64,000 nucleotides of DNA. Origin: Hephaestia mangrovi (lineage in GTDB: Bacteria > Pseudomonadota > Alphaproteobacteria > Sphingomonadales > Sphingomonadaceae). Position numbers and translations under genes: made by a program. This document shows positions 8,673 through 18,135 of the stretch, piece by piece (the stretch's first letter is position 1; each line of letters begins with the position of its first letter). Location: positions 1 through 64,000 of the forward strand of contig NZ_JAINVU010000010.1 of NCBI RefSeq assembly GCF_019880555.1. Direction: 5' to 3'. The notes under the pieces were generated by a model that worked only from the letters and a program-made list of their open reading frames with translations, searched no databases and had not been told where the DNA came from.

Positions 8673-9382
8673 CCGGCGACGCGTTCCGTGTGGTTGACCG
8701 GAAAGCCGGCGGCAACCAGCTCGGCGATCCGCTCGCCGACTACTTCAGGCGGCTTGACCGACTGCGGGTCTTCTCCCGGATAGGCGCGGGCGCGCATCTT
8801 GGTGCGCGTGGCGCCGGGATCGACGATCGCGACGCGAACCTTGCTGATATTCTCGATCTCGTCGCCATAGGCGGCAAGCAGCGTTTCGAACGCAGCCTTG
8901 GAGGCGCCGTACATGCCCCAGTAAGCGCGCGGCGACCGGCCGACGCTCGAGGTGAGGCCGATCACCTTGCCGGCATCCGACTTGCGGAGCAGCGGATCGA
9001 ACGCGGCGATGAGCGCGGCCTGGGCCGAGACGTTGAGCGTGAGCACCTGCGCCAGCTCGCGCTGATCGATCGCCGGCACCGCGGCAAGCGTGCCCAGCCG
9101 CGCGGCATTGAGCACCAGCGCATCGAGCTTGCCCCAGCGGTCGCTCACGGCAGCGGCGAGGCGGGCGATGCTGTCGGTTTCGGTCAAGTCGAGCGGGGCG
9201 ATCGTGGCGCTGCCGCCGGCGGCGAAGATCGCGTCCTCCACCGTTTCCAGTTCGTCGGACGAGCGCGCGGTGAGGACGACATGGGCACCGCGGGCGGCGA
9301 GCGCTCTGGCGGCGGCAGCGCCGATTCCGCGCCCGGCGCCGGTGACGAGCGCGATCGTGTCGGCAAGCGGCTTGTCGATCAT
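8669..9382 (-). CDS. Short-chain dehydrogenase/reductase (SDR)
   Basis: 237 residues, classical SDR. The cofactor motif TGAGRGIG is at 14-21, NAA is near 92-94, and the catalytic residues are Ser145/146, Tyr158 and Lys162 (YGASK). Substrate unknown. It starts 7 bp after the purF stop on the same strand, so it is probably co-transcribed with purF. Confidence 0.85.
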   Translation of the reverse strand: MIDKPLADTIALVTGAGRGIGAAAARALAARGAHVVLTARSSDELETVEDAIFAAGGSATIAPLDLTETDSIARLAAAVSDRWGKLDALVLNAARLGTLAAVPAIDQRELAQVLTLNVSAQAALIAAFDPLLRKSDAGKVIGLTSSVGRSPRAYWGMYGASKAAFETLLAAYGDEIENISKVRVAIVDPGATRTKMRARAYPGEDPQSVKPPEVVGERIAELVAAGFPVNHTERVAG

Positions 9383-9389
9383 CGCGTGC

Positions 9390-10853
9390 TCAGTTCACGC
9401 GCTCCGCCAGCAGCGCCAACTGATCAATCGGCGCGGCGGCGTCGTCCTGGTCGGTCAGCGTGGTGGGATAGTCGCCGGTGAAGCAGGCGTCGCAATGGCT
9501 CGGGCGGATGTCGGCGCGCTTCGCTTCGCCCAGCGCCTTGTAGAGACCGTCGATCGACAGGAAAGCGAGGCTGTCGGCATGGATGAACTCGGTCATGCCG
9601 CCGAGATCGAGCTTGGCGGCGAGCAGCTTGGCGCGCTCGGGCGTGTCGACGCCGTAGAAGCATGAATGCCGTGTCGGCGGGCTGGCGATGCGCATGTGCA
9701 CCTCCGCCGCGCCGGCATCGCGCATCATCTGCACGATCTTCAACGAGGTCGTCCCGCGCACGATCGAATCGTCGACCAGGATCACGCGCTTGCCCTGGAT
9801 CAGCGCGCGATTGGCATTGTGCTTCAGCTTGACGCCGAGATGGCGGATCTTGTCGCCGGGCTGGATGAAGGTGCGGCCGACATAATGCGAGCGGATGATA
9901 CCGAGCTCGAACGGAATGCCCGATTGCTGCGCATAGCCGATCGCCGCCGGGGTGCCCGAATCGGGGACGGGGATGACGAGATCGGCATCGACCGGATTCT
10001 CGATCGCGAGCTGCGCGCCGATCGCCTTCCGCACCGAATAGATCGAGCGATCGTCGGCGATCGAATCGGGCCGCGAGAAATAGACATATTCGAAAATGCA
10101 CGGCCGCGCCGATTGCGGCGCGAACGGGCGGATCGAGCGCACTTCCTCGCCCTTGACGATAATCAGCTCGCCCGGCTCGACCGAGCGAACATAGTCCGCG
10201 CCGACGACATCGAGCGCGACCGTTTCCGACGCGAAGATGGTTGCACCGCCCAATTTGCCCATCACCAGCGGCCGGATGCCGAGCGGATCGCGGCAGGCGA
10301 TCATCCCCTCGGGCGTCATGCAGACGAGCGCATAAGCGCCCTCGACCTGCTTCAGCGCGTCGATGAACTTGTCGAGCAGGGTGCGATAGCTCGACGTCGC
10401 GACCAGGTGGATGATCGTCTCGGTGTCCGAGGTCGACTGAAAGATCGAGCCGTGGCGGACGAGATCGCGGCGCAGCCGCATCGCGTTGGAGATATTGCCG
10501 TTATGCGCGACGGCGAATCCGCCGGTGGCGAGCTCGGCATAAAGCGGCTGGACATTGCGCAGCGCCGTTTCGCCGGTGGTCGAATAGCGGACATGGCCGA
10601 GTGCGACGCTGCCGGGCAGCGCGCGAATCACCTCGTCGCTATCGAAATTGCCGGCGACATGGCCCATCGCGCGATGCGTATGGAAATGCGCGCCGTCGAA
10701 GCTGGTGATGCCGGCGGCTTCCTGCCCGCGATGCTGCAGCGCGTGCAGCCCGAGCGCGACCAGCGCGGCGGCATCGCCGTCCGTGCCGGATACACCGAAA
10801 ACGCCGCACTCCTCGCGCAGCTTGTCGTCGTCAAAAGGATTCGTGGTCAGCAT
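9390..10853 (-). CDS. purF: Amidophosphoribosyltransferase
   Basis: 487 residues from the ATG at 10853, chosen because it leaves a short propeptide before the nucleophile Cys16 (CGVFGV), which must become N-terminal for glutaminase activity. The PRPP-binding loop VILVDDSIVRGTT is intact. Cysteines in CIFEYVYF, SCFYG and CDACF match the four ligands of the Bacillus-type [4Fe-4S] PurF. The enzyme makes phosphoribosylamine from PRPP and glutamine, the first committed purine step. An SDR gene follows in the same direction. Confidence 0.93.
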   Translation of the reverse strand: MLTTNPFDDDKLREECGVFGVSGTDGDAAALVALGLHALQHRGQEAAGITSFDGAHFHTHRAMGHVAGNFDSDEVIRALPGSVALGHVRYSTTGETALRNVQPLYAELATGGFAVAHNGNISNAMRLRRDLVRHGSIFQSTSDTETIIHLVATSSYRTLLDKFIDALKQVEGAYALVCMTPEGMIACRDPLGIRPLVMGKLGGATIFASETVALDVVGADYVRSVEPGELIIVKGEEVRSIRPFAPQSARPCIFEYVYFSRPDSIADDRSIYSVRKAIGAQLAIENPVDADLVIPVPDSGTPAAIGYAQQSGIPFELGIIRSHYVGRTFIQPGDKIRHLGVKLKHNANRALIQGKRVILVDDSIVRGTTSLKIVQMMRDAGAAEVHMRIASPPTRHSCFYGVDTPERAKLLAAKLDLGGMTEFIHADSLAFLSIDGLYKALGEAKRADIRPSHCDACFTGDYPTTLTDQDDAAAPIDQLALLAERVN

Positions 10854-10993
10854 GTCGGGCCCATGTGGTCCGTGGTCGCCGCCCATATAGGAGCGCGAAA
10901 GCGGTTTGTCGCGCCTTGTCTTGAATTCGTCACGGATTGGGGGAGCGGGACGGCGGCCGATGCGTTGAATCCGCGCACAAGGAGGTAAGCATC

Positions 10994-11242
10994 ATGGCCA
11001 AGAACCACGGATCGCAGATCAAGGACGACAAGCTCTACGAAGACCTGCGCAAGGAAGGCAATTCGAAGGAAAAAGCGGCGCGGATCGCCAACGCCAAGGC
11101 GGGGCATTCGCTCGATCACGACAGCACGCACCTGGAAAATCGCACCAAGGACGAGCTTTACGACGAGGCGAAGAAGATCGGCATCGAGGGCCGATCGGAG
11201 ATGAGCAAGGACGAGCTGATCGACGCGATTCGGCATAGCTGA
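10994..11242 (+). CDS. Small Rho N-domain-like (DUF7218-type) protein
   Basis: 82 residues starting at an ATG with AAGGAGG eight bases upstream. The N-terminal half is charged (DDKLYEDLRKEGNSKEKAARIANA). The C-terminal half resembles the SAP-like Rho termination factor N-terminal fold (TKDELYDEAKKIGIEGRSEMSKDELIDAIR). Such proteins are common and short in alphaproteobacteria and may bind nucleic acid, but their role is not established. The gene is divergent from purF. Confidence 0.8.
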   Translation: MAKNHGSQIKDDKLYEDLRKEGNSKEKAARIANAKAGHSLDHDSTHLENRTKDELYDEAKKIGIEGRSEMSKDELIDAIRHS

Positions 11243-11541
11243 GGGCAGGCGACTTGTTCCGGCATCCAACGTCCCGCAGGCGCCGCGTCGTTTTGGCTTG
11301 CGGCACGGTGGACCCCGGTACAAGTCCGGGTGGCGACTGATTTTGCCGCCCCGAAAGTTCCGAAGGTTCCGGGAAAACGACCATCCGGAACGACGGCCCA
11401 CGAAACTCGAAGAGGCATAAGCTGCCGTTCCAAGTGATCGGCACCAGCGTCGCCAAACCACCCGATTCTGTTGAAAAACTCGCGCTTGCGCTCGTGCTGA
11501 AGTCCCGATTAGGTTTCCCGCGGACAAGCGGAGACGGCGCG
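11243..11541. other. Intergenic region before IS remnants
   Basis: No convincing gene. It contains a small hairpin at 11314-11330 (CCCGG-TACAAGT-CCGGG), the core of another sphingomonad-type intergenic repeat. The transposase reading frame stays open back to 11434, but family similarity begins only at 11542. Confidence 0.5.
11314..11330. repeat. Intergenic hairpin repeat CCCGG/CCGGG
   Basis: Perfect 5-bp stem with a 7-base loop. The 'CCCGG-TACAAGT-CCGGG' form is familiar from sphingomonad intergenic regions. Confidence 0.5.
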
Positions 11542-12030
11542 ATGATGGGCGAGCGGACGGCGACGCAGGAGGCGCTGTTCTACAGCTTCCGCATCGAGGA
11601 TCACGTGCCGACGGATCATCTGCTGCGCTCGATCGACCGGTTCGTTGATCTGACGGGCATTCGCGAACACCTGAAGCCGTACTACAGTTCGATGGGACGG
11701 CCGTCGATCGATCCGGAACTGATGATCCGGATGCTGATCGTCGGCTATTGCATGGGCATCCGCTCGGAGCGACGGCTTTGCGAAGAAGTCCATCTCAACC
11801 TTGCCTATCGGTGGTTCTGCCGGCTCGATCTCGATGGCTTTGTGCCCGATCACTCGACCTTCTCGAAGAACCGCCACGGCCGCTTTCGCGACAGCGACCT
11901 GTTGCGCAAGCTGTTCGAGCTGACCGTCGAGCGCTGCATGGCGGAAGGGCTGGTGGGGGCAGAGGGGTTCGCGGTCGATGCCAGCCTGATCCGTGCCGAT
12001 GTCCATCGTCAGTGTTCAGCCGCAGGCTGA
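11542..12030 (+). pseudogene. IS1182-type transposase, N-terminal fragment
   Basis: From the ATG at 11542 about 155 residues match the N-terminal part of IS1182-family transposases: MGERTATQEALFYSFR, then the DUF772 segment (GRPSIDPELMIRMLIVGYCMGI) and FAVDASLIRAD with the first catalytic Asp. Similarity stops at about 12012, where IS110-like sequence begins, and the frame terminates at 12030. The later catalytic residues are missing, so the fragment cannot transpose on its own. Confidence 0.75.
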
Positions 12031-12131
12031 TGCGCGGCAAGCTGCTCGACTTCTTTGCGAGGCAGTCCCGGTTCACCGTGGCGCTGGAAGCGTGTGGCGG
12101 CGCGCATCACTGAGCGCGCGAGTTGCATTGC
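12012..12131 (+). pseudogene. IS110-type transposase remnant
   Basis: In another frame from the preceding fragment, bases 12012-12110 encode VFSRRLMRGKLLDFF and then VALEACGGAHH, the N-terminal DEDD-domain signature of IS110 transposases (usually followed by W-ARELxxLGH). Here a TGA at 12111 replaces the usual Trp codon and the frame resumes as ARELH before similarity fades. It is a short, dead fragment fused to the end of the IS1182 fragment. Confidence 0.6.
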
Positions 12132-12259
12132 CACCTTGGGTCTCAACGTAGGATATGCCGAACAATGTGATTTCGACTTGACCGCAATGCGATGCCCTCC
12201 ATTTCCGGAAATCAGATGCACCCGGCGAGCAGCCCGCAGATGACGCGGGTCGATCGGCG

Positions 12260-13609
12260 TCAGTTTGTCCAGACCTTGAACGACATAATCTGCATGTCGC
12301 CGCTTCCGGAGGCATAGTTGTCGGTAGTTTTCACCGCGACCGTCATCAGCGGAAAAAAGGCGCCCGAGAATGGGTTGTGCGCCTGGAAGGTTTCGACTCC
12401 ATCGACGAACCAGGTGATGTAATCAGGCTCGATGTCCACCGCATAGCGATGCGCCGCGCGCGCGATGTGTTCGATCCCATAGGCTTTGGTTGCGTCGACC
12501 CACATGCCGCGTTCGAAGCTGGCCGAGTTGACTGGGCCGCCATGAATCGTCGAACTGATGTCCCGATCGAAATCGAAACTCGCATTCTGGCCGAAGCCTT
12601 CGTAGACGTCGATTTCGGGTGGCCAGCCTTTGACGCCGACCAGCCAAAGGGCAGGCCAGGAGCCGGGGCGGTCGGGCATCGTAGCGGTCCATTCGTACTG
12701 GCCATAGGTGATCTGGGTCTCGGGCATGTTGCGCCCATCGAGCGCGGCCGCGCCGTAGTAATAACCAACGCCCCGATAGATGATCGGCTGTGCCAGCTTC
12801 TGGCTGTGGAGCACGAGCGCTCCGTCGGCGACGGCGACGGCCGGCTCGGCCTGCGGATAGAGCTGGTTATCGAGGTATAACCCGGTTTCCTGGTTCGCCG
12901 CTTGGGTCCGGCCCTGCGTAAACGAGGTCGACCAGACACCCGGGCCGCCCGAATCGGATCACCGCACGGTGCTCGGGTCCATCTCATACAGCAGCCTGCC
13001 GTGTTCGAAGGTGCGTGGCGCCCGGAACCCCTGGGTGATCGGCGTCGTCGGCGACGCGCCGGTTCTGGAAGTGAGTTCGCCAATCGCGTTCCCTTGCTTG
13101 GCGCCCTGCGGAACCTCGGGGAAGATCAGCTGAAAATGGCCGCCCTCGACGGTTTTGGCGATGGGAATCGTCACGGTTTGGACGAGCGGATCGCCGGGAC
13201 GGAAAATCACATATTTATCGATCTGGGTATAATAGGCACCCGAATAGACATAGTTGGCGCCGGATCCGTTACGCGTTTTGACGTGCACGAAAACCGTATT
13301 GGGCGTCGCGTGATCCAGCCGGATGGGGACATCGACGCTGGTGGCGCCGATCGGGTAATCGACACTCTCGACCGAAGCCGTTGCCGCGGCCGGATAGGTG
13401 TTGGGCGGAATCGGATCGAGCGACGTCTCTTCGGGTTGGTCGCCGGCGGCGGGCGTCGGCGTGGGGGGCGGAGATGGAGAAGGCGTCGGCGAAGGCGCGG
13501 GCGTCGGCACGACACCTATCGATTCACCTGCTGAGTCGACGGCGGAACCGCCACCACACGCCGTTAGGACCGCAAGCGATCCCAACGCCATAGACCACAT
13601 TACTCGCAT
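12260..13609 (-). pseudogene. GH16-family glycanase lipoprotein interrupted by one in-frame TGA
   Basis: A 450-codon frame open except for a single TGA at 12961-12959. The first 216 codons encode a lipoprotein signal (LAVLTAC), a Pro/Thr/Ser-rich linker and a beta-rich accessory domain. After the stop the same frame continues (SDSGGPGVWSTSF) into a GH16 catalytic domain with the nucleophile/acid motif EIDVYE and the usual aromatic WPALW. GH16 enzymes cleave beta-1,3/1,4 glucans, galactans or bacterial EPS (for example ExoK). At the border of the EPS locus it could be a polymer-trimming enzyme, now truncated before its catalytic domain unless the stop is read through. The upstream half alone looks like a secreted accessory lipoprotein. 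Confidence 0.75.
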
Positions 13610-13704
13610 TGACGCCCCGGAACCGCTTGTTCGAAAGCGCCCATACGGGATTCGGCTTTTTGAACGGTTAACGCGTCGGTCGGAATCTCATGGCGAGCGG
13701 CAGG

Positions 13705-14079
13705 TCAGCGACACAGCCAGTAAATCGCGGCCCATCCTGCCGCCGTCACGGCGACAATGAACCAGCCGCGGGCGAACCGCGGCCACCGCGCAACATCTGG
13801 TTCCGGAAACGACTCGGAGTCGGGCGATATCGTCAGCCCGGCAAGATCGTCGATCGTCCGTCCCGCCACCAAGCGGGCGGAAGCCGAGTCGACGAATTCG
13901 AGCGCATAGTGATCGGCTTCGCTGTTAACGACGCGAGCAGTCGCAGCGGACGAGCCGGGCAAATTGAGGCGAATGATCGCTCCCGGCGCGAGCACTTCTG
14001 CGCAACGAATAACAAGCCCTTCGCGCGAAAGGCTGACAACCGTCGATTCTATTTTTCTCTCCTGATGCGGTCGTGTCAT
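13705..14079 (-). CDS. PilZ-like domain protein with C-terminal membrane helix
   Basis: About 124 residues from the ATG at 14079; the frame is open to 14172 and neither start has a good ribosome binding site. A small beta-barrel-like region (STVVSLSREGLVIRC, then ALEF) fits the PilZ fold, although the N-terminal RxxxR c-di-GMP motif is not clear. A single transmembrane segment (WFIVAVTAAGWAAIYWL) ends the protein. PilZ proteins often tune EPS synthesis to c-di-GMP, which fits its place at the edge of the EPS locus. Because the ligand motif is weak, c-di-GMP binding is uncertain. Confidence 0.6.
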   Translation of the reverse strand: MTRPHQERKIESTVVSLSREGLVIRCAEVLAPGAIIRLNLPGSSAATARVVNSEADHYALEFVDSASARLVAGRTIDDLAGLTISPDSESFPEPDVARWPRFARGWFIVAVTAAGWAAIYWLCR

Positions 14080-14325
14080 GTGTTCTGGCGACAAGTCATG
14101 CCGCCAGAAGGAGTTGCGATCAACCCCAGGCCGCGACATCCAGGACGAGGTGGCGATCTGCTGCGTGCTCATGCCGCGCGATTACCGCGTGAGCCTTACC
14201 AAAGCGTCAATGCCGGCAAGCGGCGCCATTGGCGTAAGCTTTAATCCCGATGGACAGGGCGCCGCTCGATCATCATATTGTCACAATGTCCCAGGACTGA
14301 ACCATGGGCGCCTCGGAGAGGTCGG

Positions 14326-14502
14326 ATGTCACGAAAAGTGTTGCCTGCCAGGAAGCGTGTCAGTCGCCTCGGCGGCCCGGTTATTGCGTCGCCGGTCGGG
14401 TGGAACGCTCACGACCCGCTGGATGGTTCCAGAGGCATCTTGCTCGCGGCCGTGTGGGCGGTCGTTCTGTGGCTCGCGATCGTAAATCTCGCCGTTCTGT
14501 AA
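14326..14502 (+). CDS. Possible small single-pass membrane protein
   Basis: A 58-codon frame starting at an ATG preceded by the purine-rich GGAGAGG. The N-terminal ~38 residues are basic and polar; the C-terminal 20 (ILLAAVWAVVLWLAIVNLAVL) form a clear membrane helix. I do not recognise a family. It is convergent with the sugar transferase gene. The hydrophobic end and plausible ribosome binding site argue for a real gene, but the evidence is thin. Confidence 0.4.
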   Translation: MSRKVLPARKRVSRLGGPVIASPVGWNAHDPLDGSRGILLAAVWAVVLWLAIVNLAVL

Positions 14503-14517
14503 TCGCGCCAATTATGT

Positions 14518-15192
14518 TCAGGCAGACCCCCGAGCAAGCAGCACAGCCGGCACGGTAAGCACCAAGATCCGCAGATATAGGCCAAGCGACGTGCTTCGCG
14601 CATACGTCACATCCATTGCCACGCGCCGCCGATAATTGACGTCATTGCGTCCGCTGATCTGCCACAGGCCAGTGATGCCCGGGCGAACGCGTGCATAATC
14701 GGCAAAATAGCGGCGATAGCGGTGAATTTCCGCCTCGGTGATCGGCCGCGGCCCAACCAGGCTCATCTCGCCGATAACCACGTTCCACAATTGCGGCAGT
14801 TCATCGAGACTGGTCACACGAAGAAACCGCCCCACGACAGTGATGCGCGGATCCCGACGCAATTTATGATCGCGTTCCCACTCCTCGCGATGCGCGGGCG
14901 AACTGGCCAGAAGATGCTCGAGCCGCGCTTCGGCATCCTTTTGCATGGTACGGAATTTCAGGCAGTAGAAGACGTTGCCGTCTCGACCGATCCGCGCGTG
15001 ACGAAACAGTATCGGCCCGCTTCCGCCACCAACGATCACCGCCAGCGTGACCACGATCAGTACCGGTGCCAGCAGGAAAATTGCCATCATGGCGATGGTT
15101 ATATCGCAAAGACGGACGGCGCGACCGCCCGAGGAGACGGATTGAACCGCTGTCGCGGGGAGCCATTGTGACGATATCGGCGAAGTCGACAT
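14518..15192 (-). CDS. ExoY/WcaJ-type undecaprenyl-phosphate sugar phosphotransferase
   Basis: 224 residues from the ATG at 15192, which has AAAGGGG just upstream. One N-terminal hydrophobic reentrant/membrane helix is followed by the bacterial sugar transferase domain: [29 protein letters not shown] and [15 protein letters not shown]. It is the short, monotopic phosphoglycosyl transferase type, like ExoY, without the N-terminal multi-pass domain of WcaJ. It would transfer hexose-1-phosphate from a UDP-sugar to undecaprenyl phosphate and start EPS repeat-unit synthesis on the cytoplasmic face of the inner membrane. Confidence 0.9.
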   Translation of the reverse strand: MSTSPISSQWLPATAVQSVSSGGRAVRLCDITIAMMAIFLLAPVLIVVTLAVIVGGGSGPILFRHARIGRDGNVFYCLKFRTMQKDAEARLEHLLASSPAHREEWERDHKLRRDPRITVVGRFLRVTSLDELPQLWNVVIGEMSLVGPRPITEAEIHRYRRYFADYARVRPGITGLWQISGRNDVNYRRRVAMDVTYARSTSLGLYLRILVLTVPAVLLARGSA

Positions 15193-15701
15193 CGAGCCCC
15201 TTTCAAGTCGTTTCCCAACCAACTCTTCGCGTAAGACAAGCACCAATTGTTGCGATGCACAACATTTTTTAAATCCTGCCTGTATCAAACAAGGATTTGG
15301 TAGGCGCTTGATAAACGGAAAATCGGTCCAATAACTGAAAATGAAAACTACGAATTTAAGCCACGGATCACGATTTTTTTACCGCACCCGCGCCGCTCCG
15401 ATGCTTTCAACGATGCTGCGTCGCAGCACAACAAACACTCTTATAACTTATCCATCGCTTCACCCGCATCGGCCGAATGACCGAGAACCGCCAAAAACCG
15501 TCCGTCGTGCTTTAGGCACGGCCTAACCAGACGGCCTGCCGCCCGATGCTGCGGTTGCGACATTTGAGGGGGGAGAGTGATGATGTCATCCCGTTTGGGA
15601 CGGAACGAGAAACGTAAACGGCGAGGCGAGTAGACTATTGCCGCTACGCGATGAACGGAGCTTTCACGGCGCCGTATTCGAGAAATTTCTCGTCCGCTTG
15701 T
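15193..15701. other. AT-richer intergenic region in EPS locus
   Basis: About 500 bp without a convincing gene. Bases 15230-15480 are clearly less GC-rich than the surroundings. A short open frame at 15341-15526 has no recognisable domain and weak coding character. The region holds the promoter for the sugar transferase gene and a palindrome near the end of the next gene. Confidence 0.5.
15679..15692. repeat. Perfect 14-bp palindrome
   Basis: CGAGAAATTTCTCG lies 9 bp beyond the stop codon of the bifunctional glycosyltransferase gene. It could be a protein-binding site or part of transcription termination, but there is no T-tract. Confidence 0.35.
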
Positions 15702-17915
15702 CTAGTTCGGCGCGGCGCTTAGCCATTCGGTGAATTCGGCATAGGCGGCGGTCGGGCCAAATTGCCGCCGCGCTGTCGTGAGTGCCGCATCAGCCAAGTG
15801 CTGGCGGCGTTGTTCGTCGCCCTGCAAGGCGATGACGGCAGCAGCGAAGCGCTGCGGATCATCCGCGCGTTCCACGACCGAGCCCAGATCCTCCTCGACG
15901 CCCTGCAGCGTGACGCCTGTAACCACGCAGGCCTTTCCCATCGCAATCGCCTCGACCAATTTTATCTTCAACCCCGATCCCTGCAACAACGGCGAGATGA
16001 CGATCCCGGCCGATTCGTAAAGCGGTCGCAGGTCATCGACCATGCCGAGCATCTCGACACCGCCAGGCACCTGATTGATCGCCTCCGCGACACGCCCGGC
16101 AACCTTCAAGCACGCATCCGGTCGCGCGGCGCGAATGATCGGCCACACTTCGGTATTGAACCACATAAGACCATGGATATTTGGGGCAGTGTTGCTTCCG
16201 ACGAACAATAGCTCGTTGGCGTTGCCCGCGGTTGCATTGGCAACGGGATCGGCGGCCATCGGCGCCAGGATCGCCCGCGCTTTCGGCACATGATCGCGAA
16301 CGAATGCGGCCTCTTGCTGCTGGATGGCCAGAACGGCGTCGGTCCGGCCCAGCAGCTCGATTTCAGACGCTTCGTCGAGGGCGGTTACGCTGTCGGCGGC
16401 CGCATCACCGAATTGCGACGTTCGCGCGCTGAACAAATCGTGCATCAGCGTCGCCGTTCGCCGGTCCGGGGTCAAAAGATAGGGAAGAGCTTCGCTCTGA
16501 AAGACGTAGTCGGCGATGGCCGGCCCGGGAATCTCTCGACCGTAGCGGGAGACGAACGCAAAATCGTCGCGCTGCCACGGAGCGGCGGCGGCATAGGGCG
16601 CCTTACGATCGATGCTGAGCGGCCCGCCGATCCGCGCCTTGCGCAACAGACGAGCAAGCATCCCCCGGGCAGCCGCGAGCGTCACCGCCGGGTCGGTGGC
16701 GATCATCCAGTCGCCAAACCGTCGGCCACCCCTGATCCGATGGCTGGCGAAAACGGCCATCTCCGGTCGAATCCGGAAAAACGGCGTGCGGCCGAACAGC
16801 CCCGGCGAGGGCTGAAGCAGATGGGGTTCGAACCCCGCATCGCGGGCAGCGCGGGCGATCGCGATAAGGTAGGCGGAACTGCCGTTTGTCGCCCCGACGA
16901 TGCGCTGGCGGCTGATGAACAGCACGGCATCCTTTCGCGGCGTTGGCGCCGGAACCTCGGCTGCTGCGCCACCGCCGATCAACCGCGCGACCGCCGCGGC
17001 CAGTGGCTGCCGGAGCAGCAAAAGCGACGACGGCGTCCGGCTCGCGACGCGCAACGCGGCGGCGGCATCGCGTCGCTTCAGCGCATCGATCAGATGGCTG
17101 AACCCCCTCGCCGCCCGAAGCGCCCGCACACGCTTGTCGAAGGCGGACACCGCATGTGGCGCAACAGCGATGATTGCCGCCCGCTGGCGCTCGGCGGCGG
17201 CCATCATCCGGTCCGCGTTGATCGACGACAAGCGGTGCGAGATCGAACGGCCATGCTTGCGATAGAAATACATCGGCCGCGGCAGCAGCCTATATCGGCC
17301 GCCCGCCAATAGGAGCCTCAACACGAGATCGTCGTCTTCGGCGATCTGTAGGCTCTCGTCATATGTAACGTTGGTCGATTGGAGAAAATCGCGTCGTATC
17401 ATCGGCTTCAGGAAGCCGAGATTGGGATGGCGTCCGAACATCAAAGTTTGATCGAGATAGCTAGCCAGATCGATCCACCGTGGCGCTCGCGCGTTTCGAC
17501 GTTCGAGGAACAGCTTGGGCGGTTGGAGGTCATCCTGATCGAACAGCAACAGATCGTCGGCGATCATCGTCGCCTCGCACCGGGCAGCCTCGTCGATCAA
17601 CCGTCGCGACCGATCGGGATGAATCAGATCATCGCTGTCGAGGATTGCCAGCCACTCCCCATGGGCTTCACGCAATGCCCGATTGCGCGCCCTTGCCGGT
17701 CCCGAATTACGATCGAGCCGGAAGATTCGGACGCGACTGTCGGCTGCGGCAAGTCGTCGGGCAATTGGCCAGCTATCATCGGTCGAACGGTCATCGACGA
17801 TCAGAACTTCGACATCGACGTCTCGCTGGCCCAGGGCGCTATTGATCGCATCGGCAAGGAAGGCGCCGCCGTTGAAATTGGCGACGGCGAAACTGATCAT
17901 CGGCAGCTTCGTCAT
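15702..17915 (-). CDS. Bifunctional GT2-GT4 glycosyltransferase
   Basis: 737 residues. Residues 1-~260 are a GT2 (GT-A) domain with the nucleotide-sugar motifs VDDRSTDDS and LDSDDL (DXD-type) and an EDDD acceptor-side motif. From about residue 340 a second, GT-B-like domain follows, with GSNTAPNIHGLMWF and the GT4-type donor-binding stretch GSGLKIKLVEAIAMGKACVVT. Two transferase domains in one chain suggest successive sugar additions to the EPS repeat unit. Sugars and linkages cannot be read from sequence. The start is an ATG with GGAG nearby; the gene is divergent from the phosphatase gene. Confidence 0.85.
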   Translation of the reverse strand: MTKLPMISFAVANFNGGAFLADAINSALGQRDVDVEVLIVDDRSTDDSWPIARRLAAADSRVRIFRLDRNSGPARARNRALREAHGEWLAILDSDDLIHPDRSRRLIDEAARCEATMIADDLLLFDQDDLQPPKLFLERRNARAPRWIDLASYLDQTLMFGRHPNLGFLKPMIRRDFLQSTNVTYDESLQIAEDDDLVLRLLLAGGRYRLLPRPMYFYRKHGRSISHRLSSINADRMMAAAERQRAAIIAVAPHAVSAFDKRVRALRAARGFSHLIDALKRRDAAAALRVASRTPSSLLLLRQPLAAAVARLIGGGAAAEVPAPTPRKDAVLFISRQRIVGATNGSSAYLIAIARAARDAGFEPHLLQPSPGLFGRTPFFRIRPEMAVFASHRIRGGRRFGDWMIATDPAVTLAAARGMLARLLRKARIGGPLSIDRKAPYAAAAPWQRDDFAFVSRYGREIPGPAIADYVFQSEALPYLLTPDRRTATLMHDLFSARTSQFGDAAADSVTALDEASEIELLGRTDAVLAIQQQEAAFVRDHVPKARAILAPMAADPVANATAGNANELLFVGSNTAPNIHGLMWFNTEVWPIIRAARPDACLKVAGRVAEAINQVPGGVEMLGMVDDLRPLYESAGIVISPLLQGSGLKIKLVEAIAMGKACVVTGVTLQGVEEDLGSVVERADDPQRFAAAVIALQGDEQRRQHLADAALTTARRQFGPTAAYAEFTEWLSAAPN

Positions 17916-18135
17916 GGCCGCTCCATTACTAGAGAAGCGGCGACATATGCTGAGCAGCCCGACAAAAGCAAATCACGGATAGTATCCTATTTGGATCATT
18001 TTCTCGGGAATATATAAGCCGCTCGGCGTGAAAATCCTTGGTGCATCCCGTCGGCCGGCTTGCAAACCGTTCGTTTGCGCGCCGAATCGGATGAACGGAA
18101 AGAGCGCCGATTGAGATGACACGTTCCGCGGGGGT

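Noticed and set aside
12111..12961. Two TGA codons in place of sense codons (IS110 remnant and GH16) as a sign of TGA recoding
   Set aside because: TGA is used as the normal stop for many genes in the window, so general recoding is excluded; the IS110 case is plain decay.
15341..15526. 61-codon open frame in the EPS intergenic region
   Set aside because: No ribosome binding site, no domain, and residue use unlike the neighbouring proteins.
16823..16836. GGGGTTCGAACCCC, which looks like a tRNA T-arm
   Set aside because: It lies inside the bifunctional glycosyltransferase gene and encodes part of the protein. No acceptor stem, anticodon arm or D-arm could be found on either strand.
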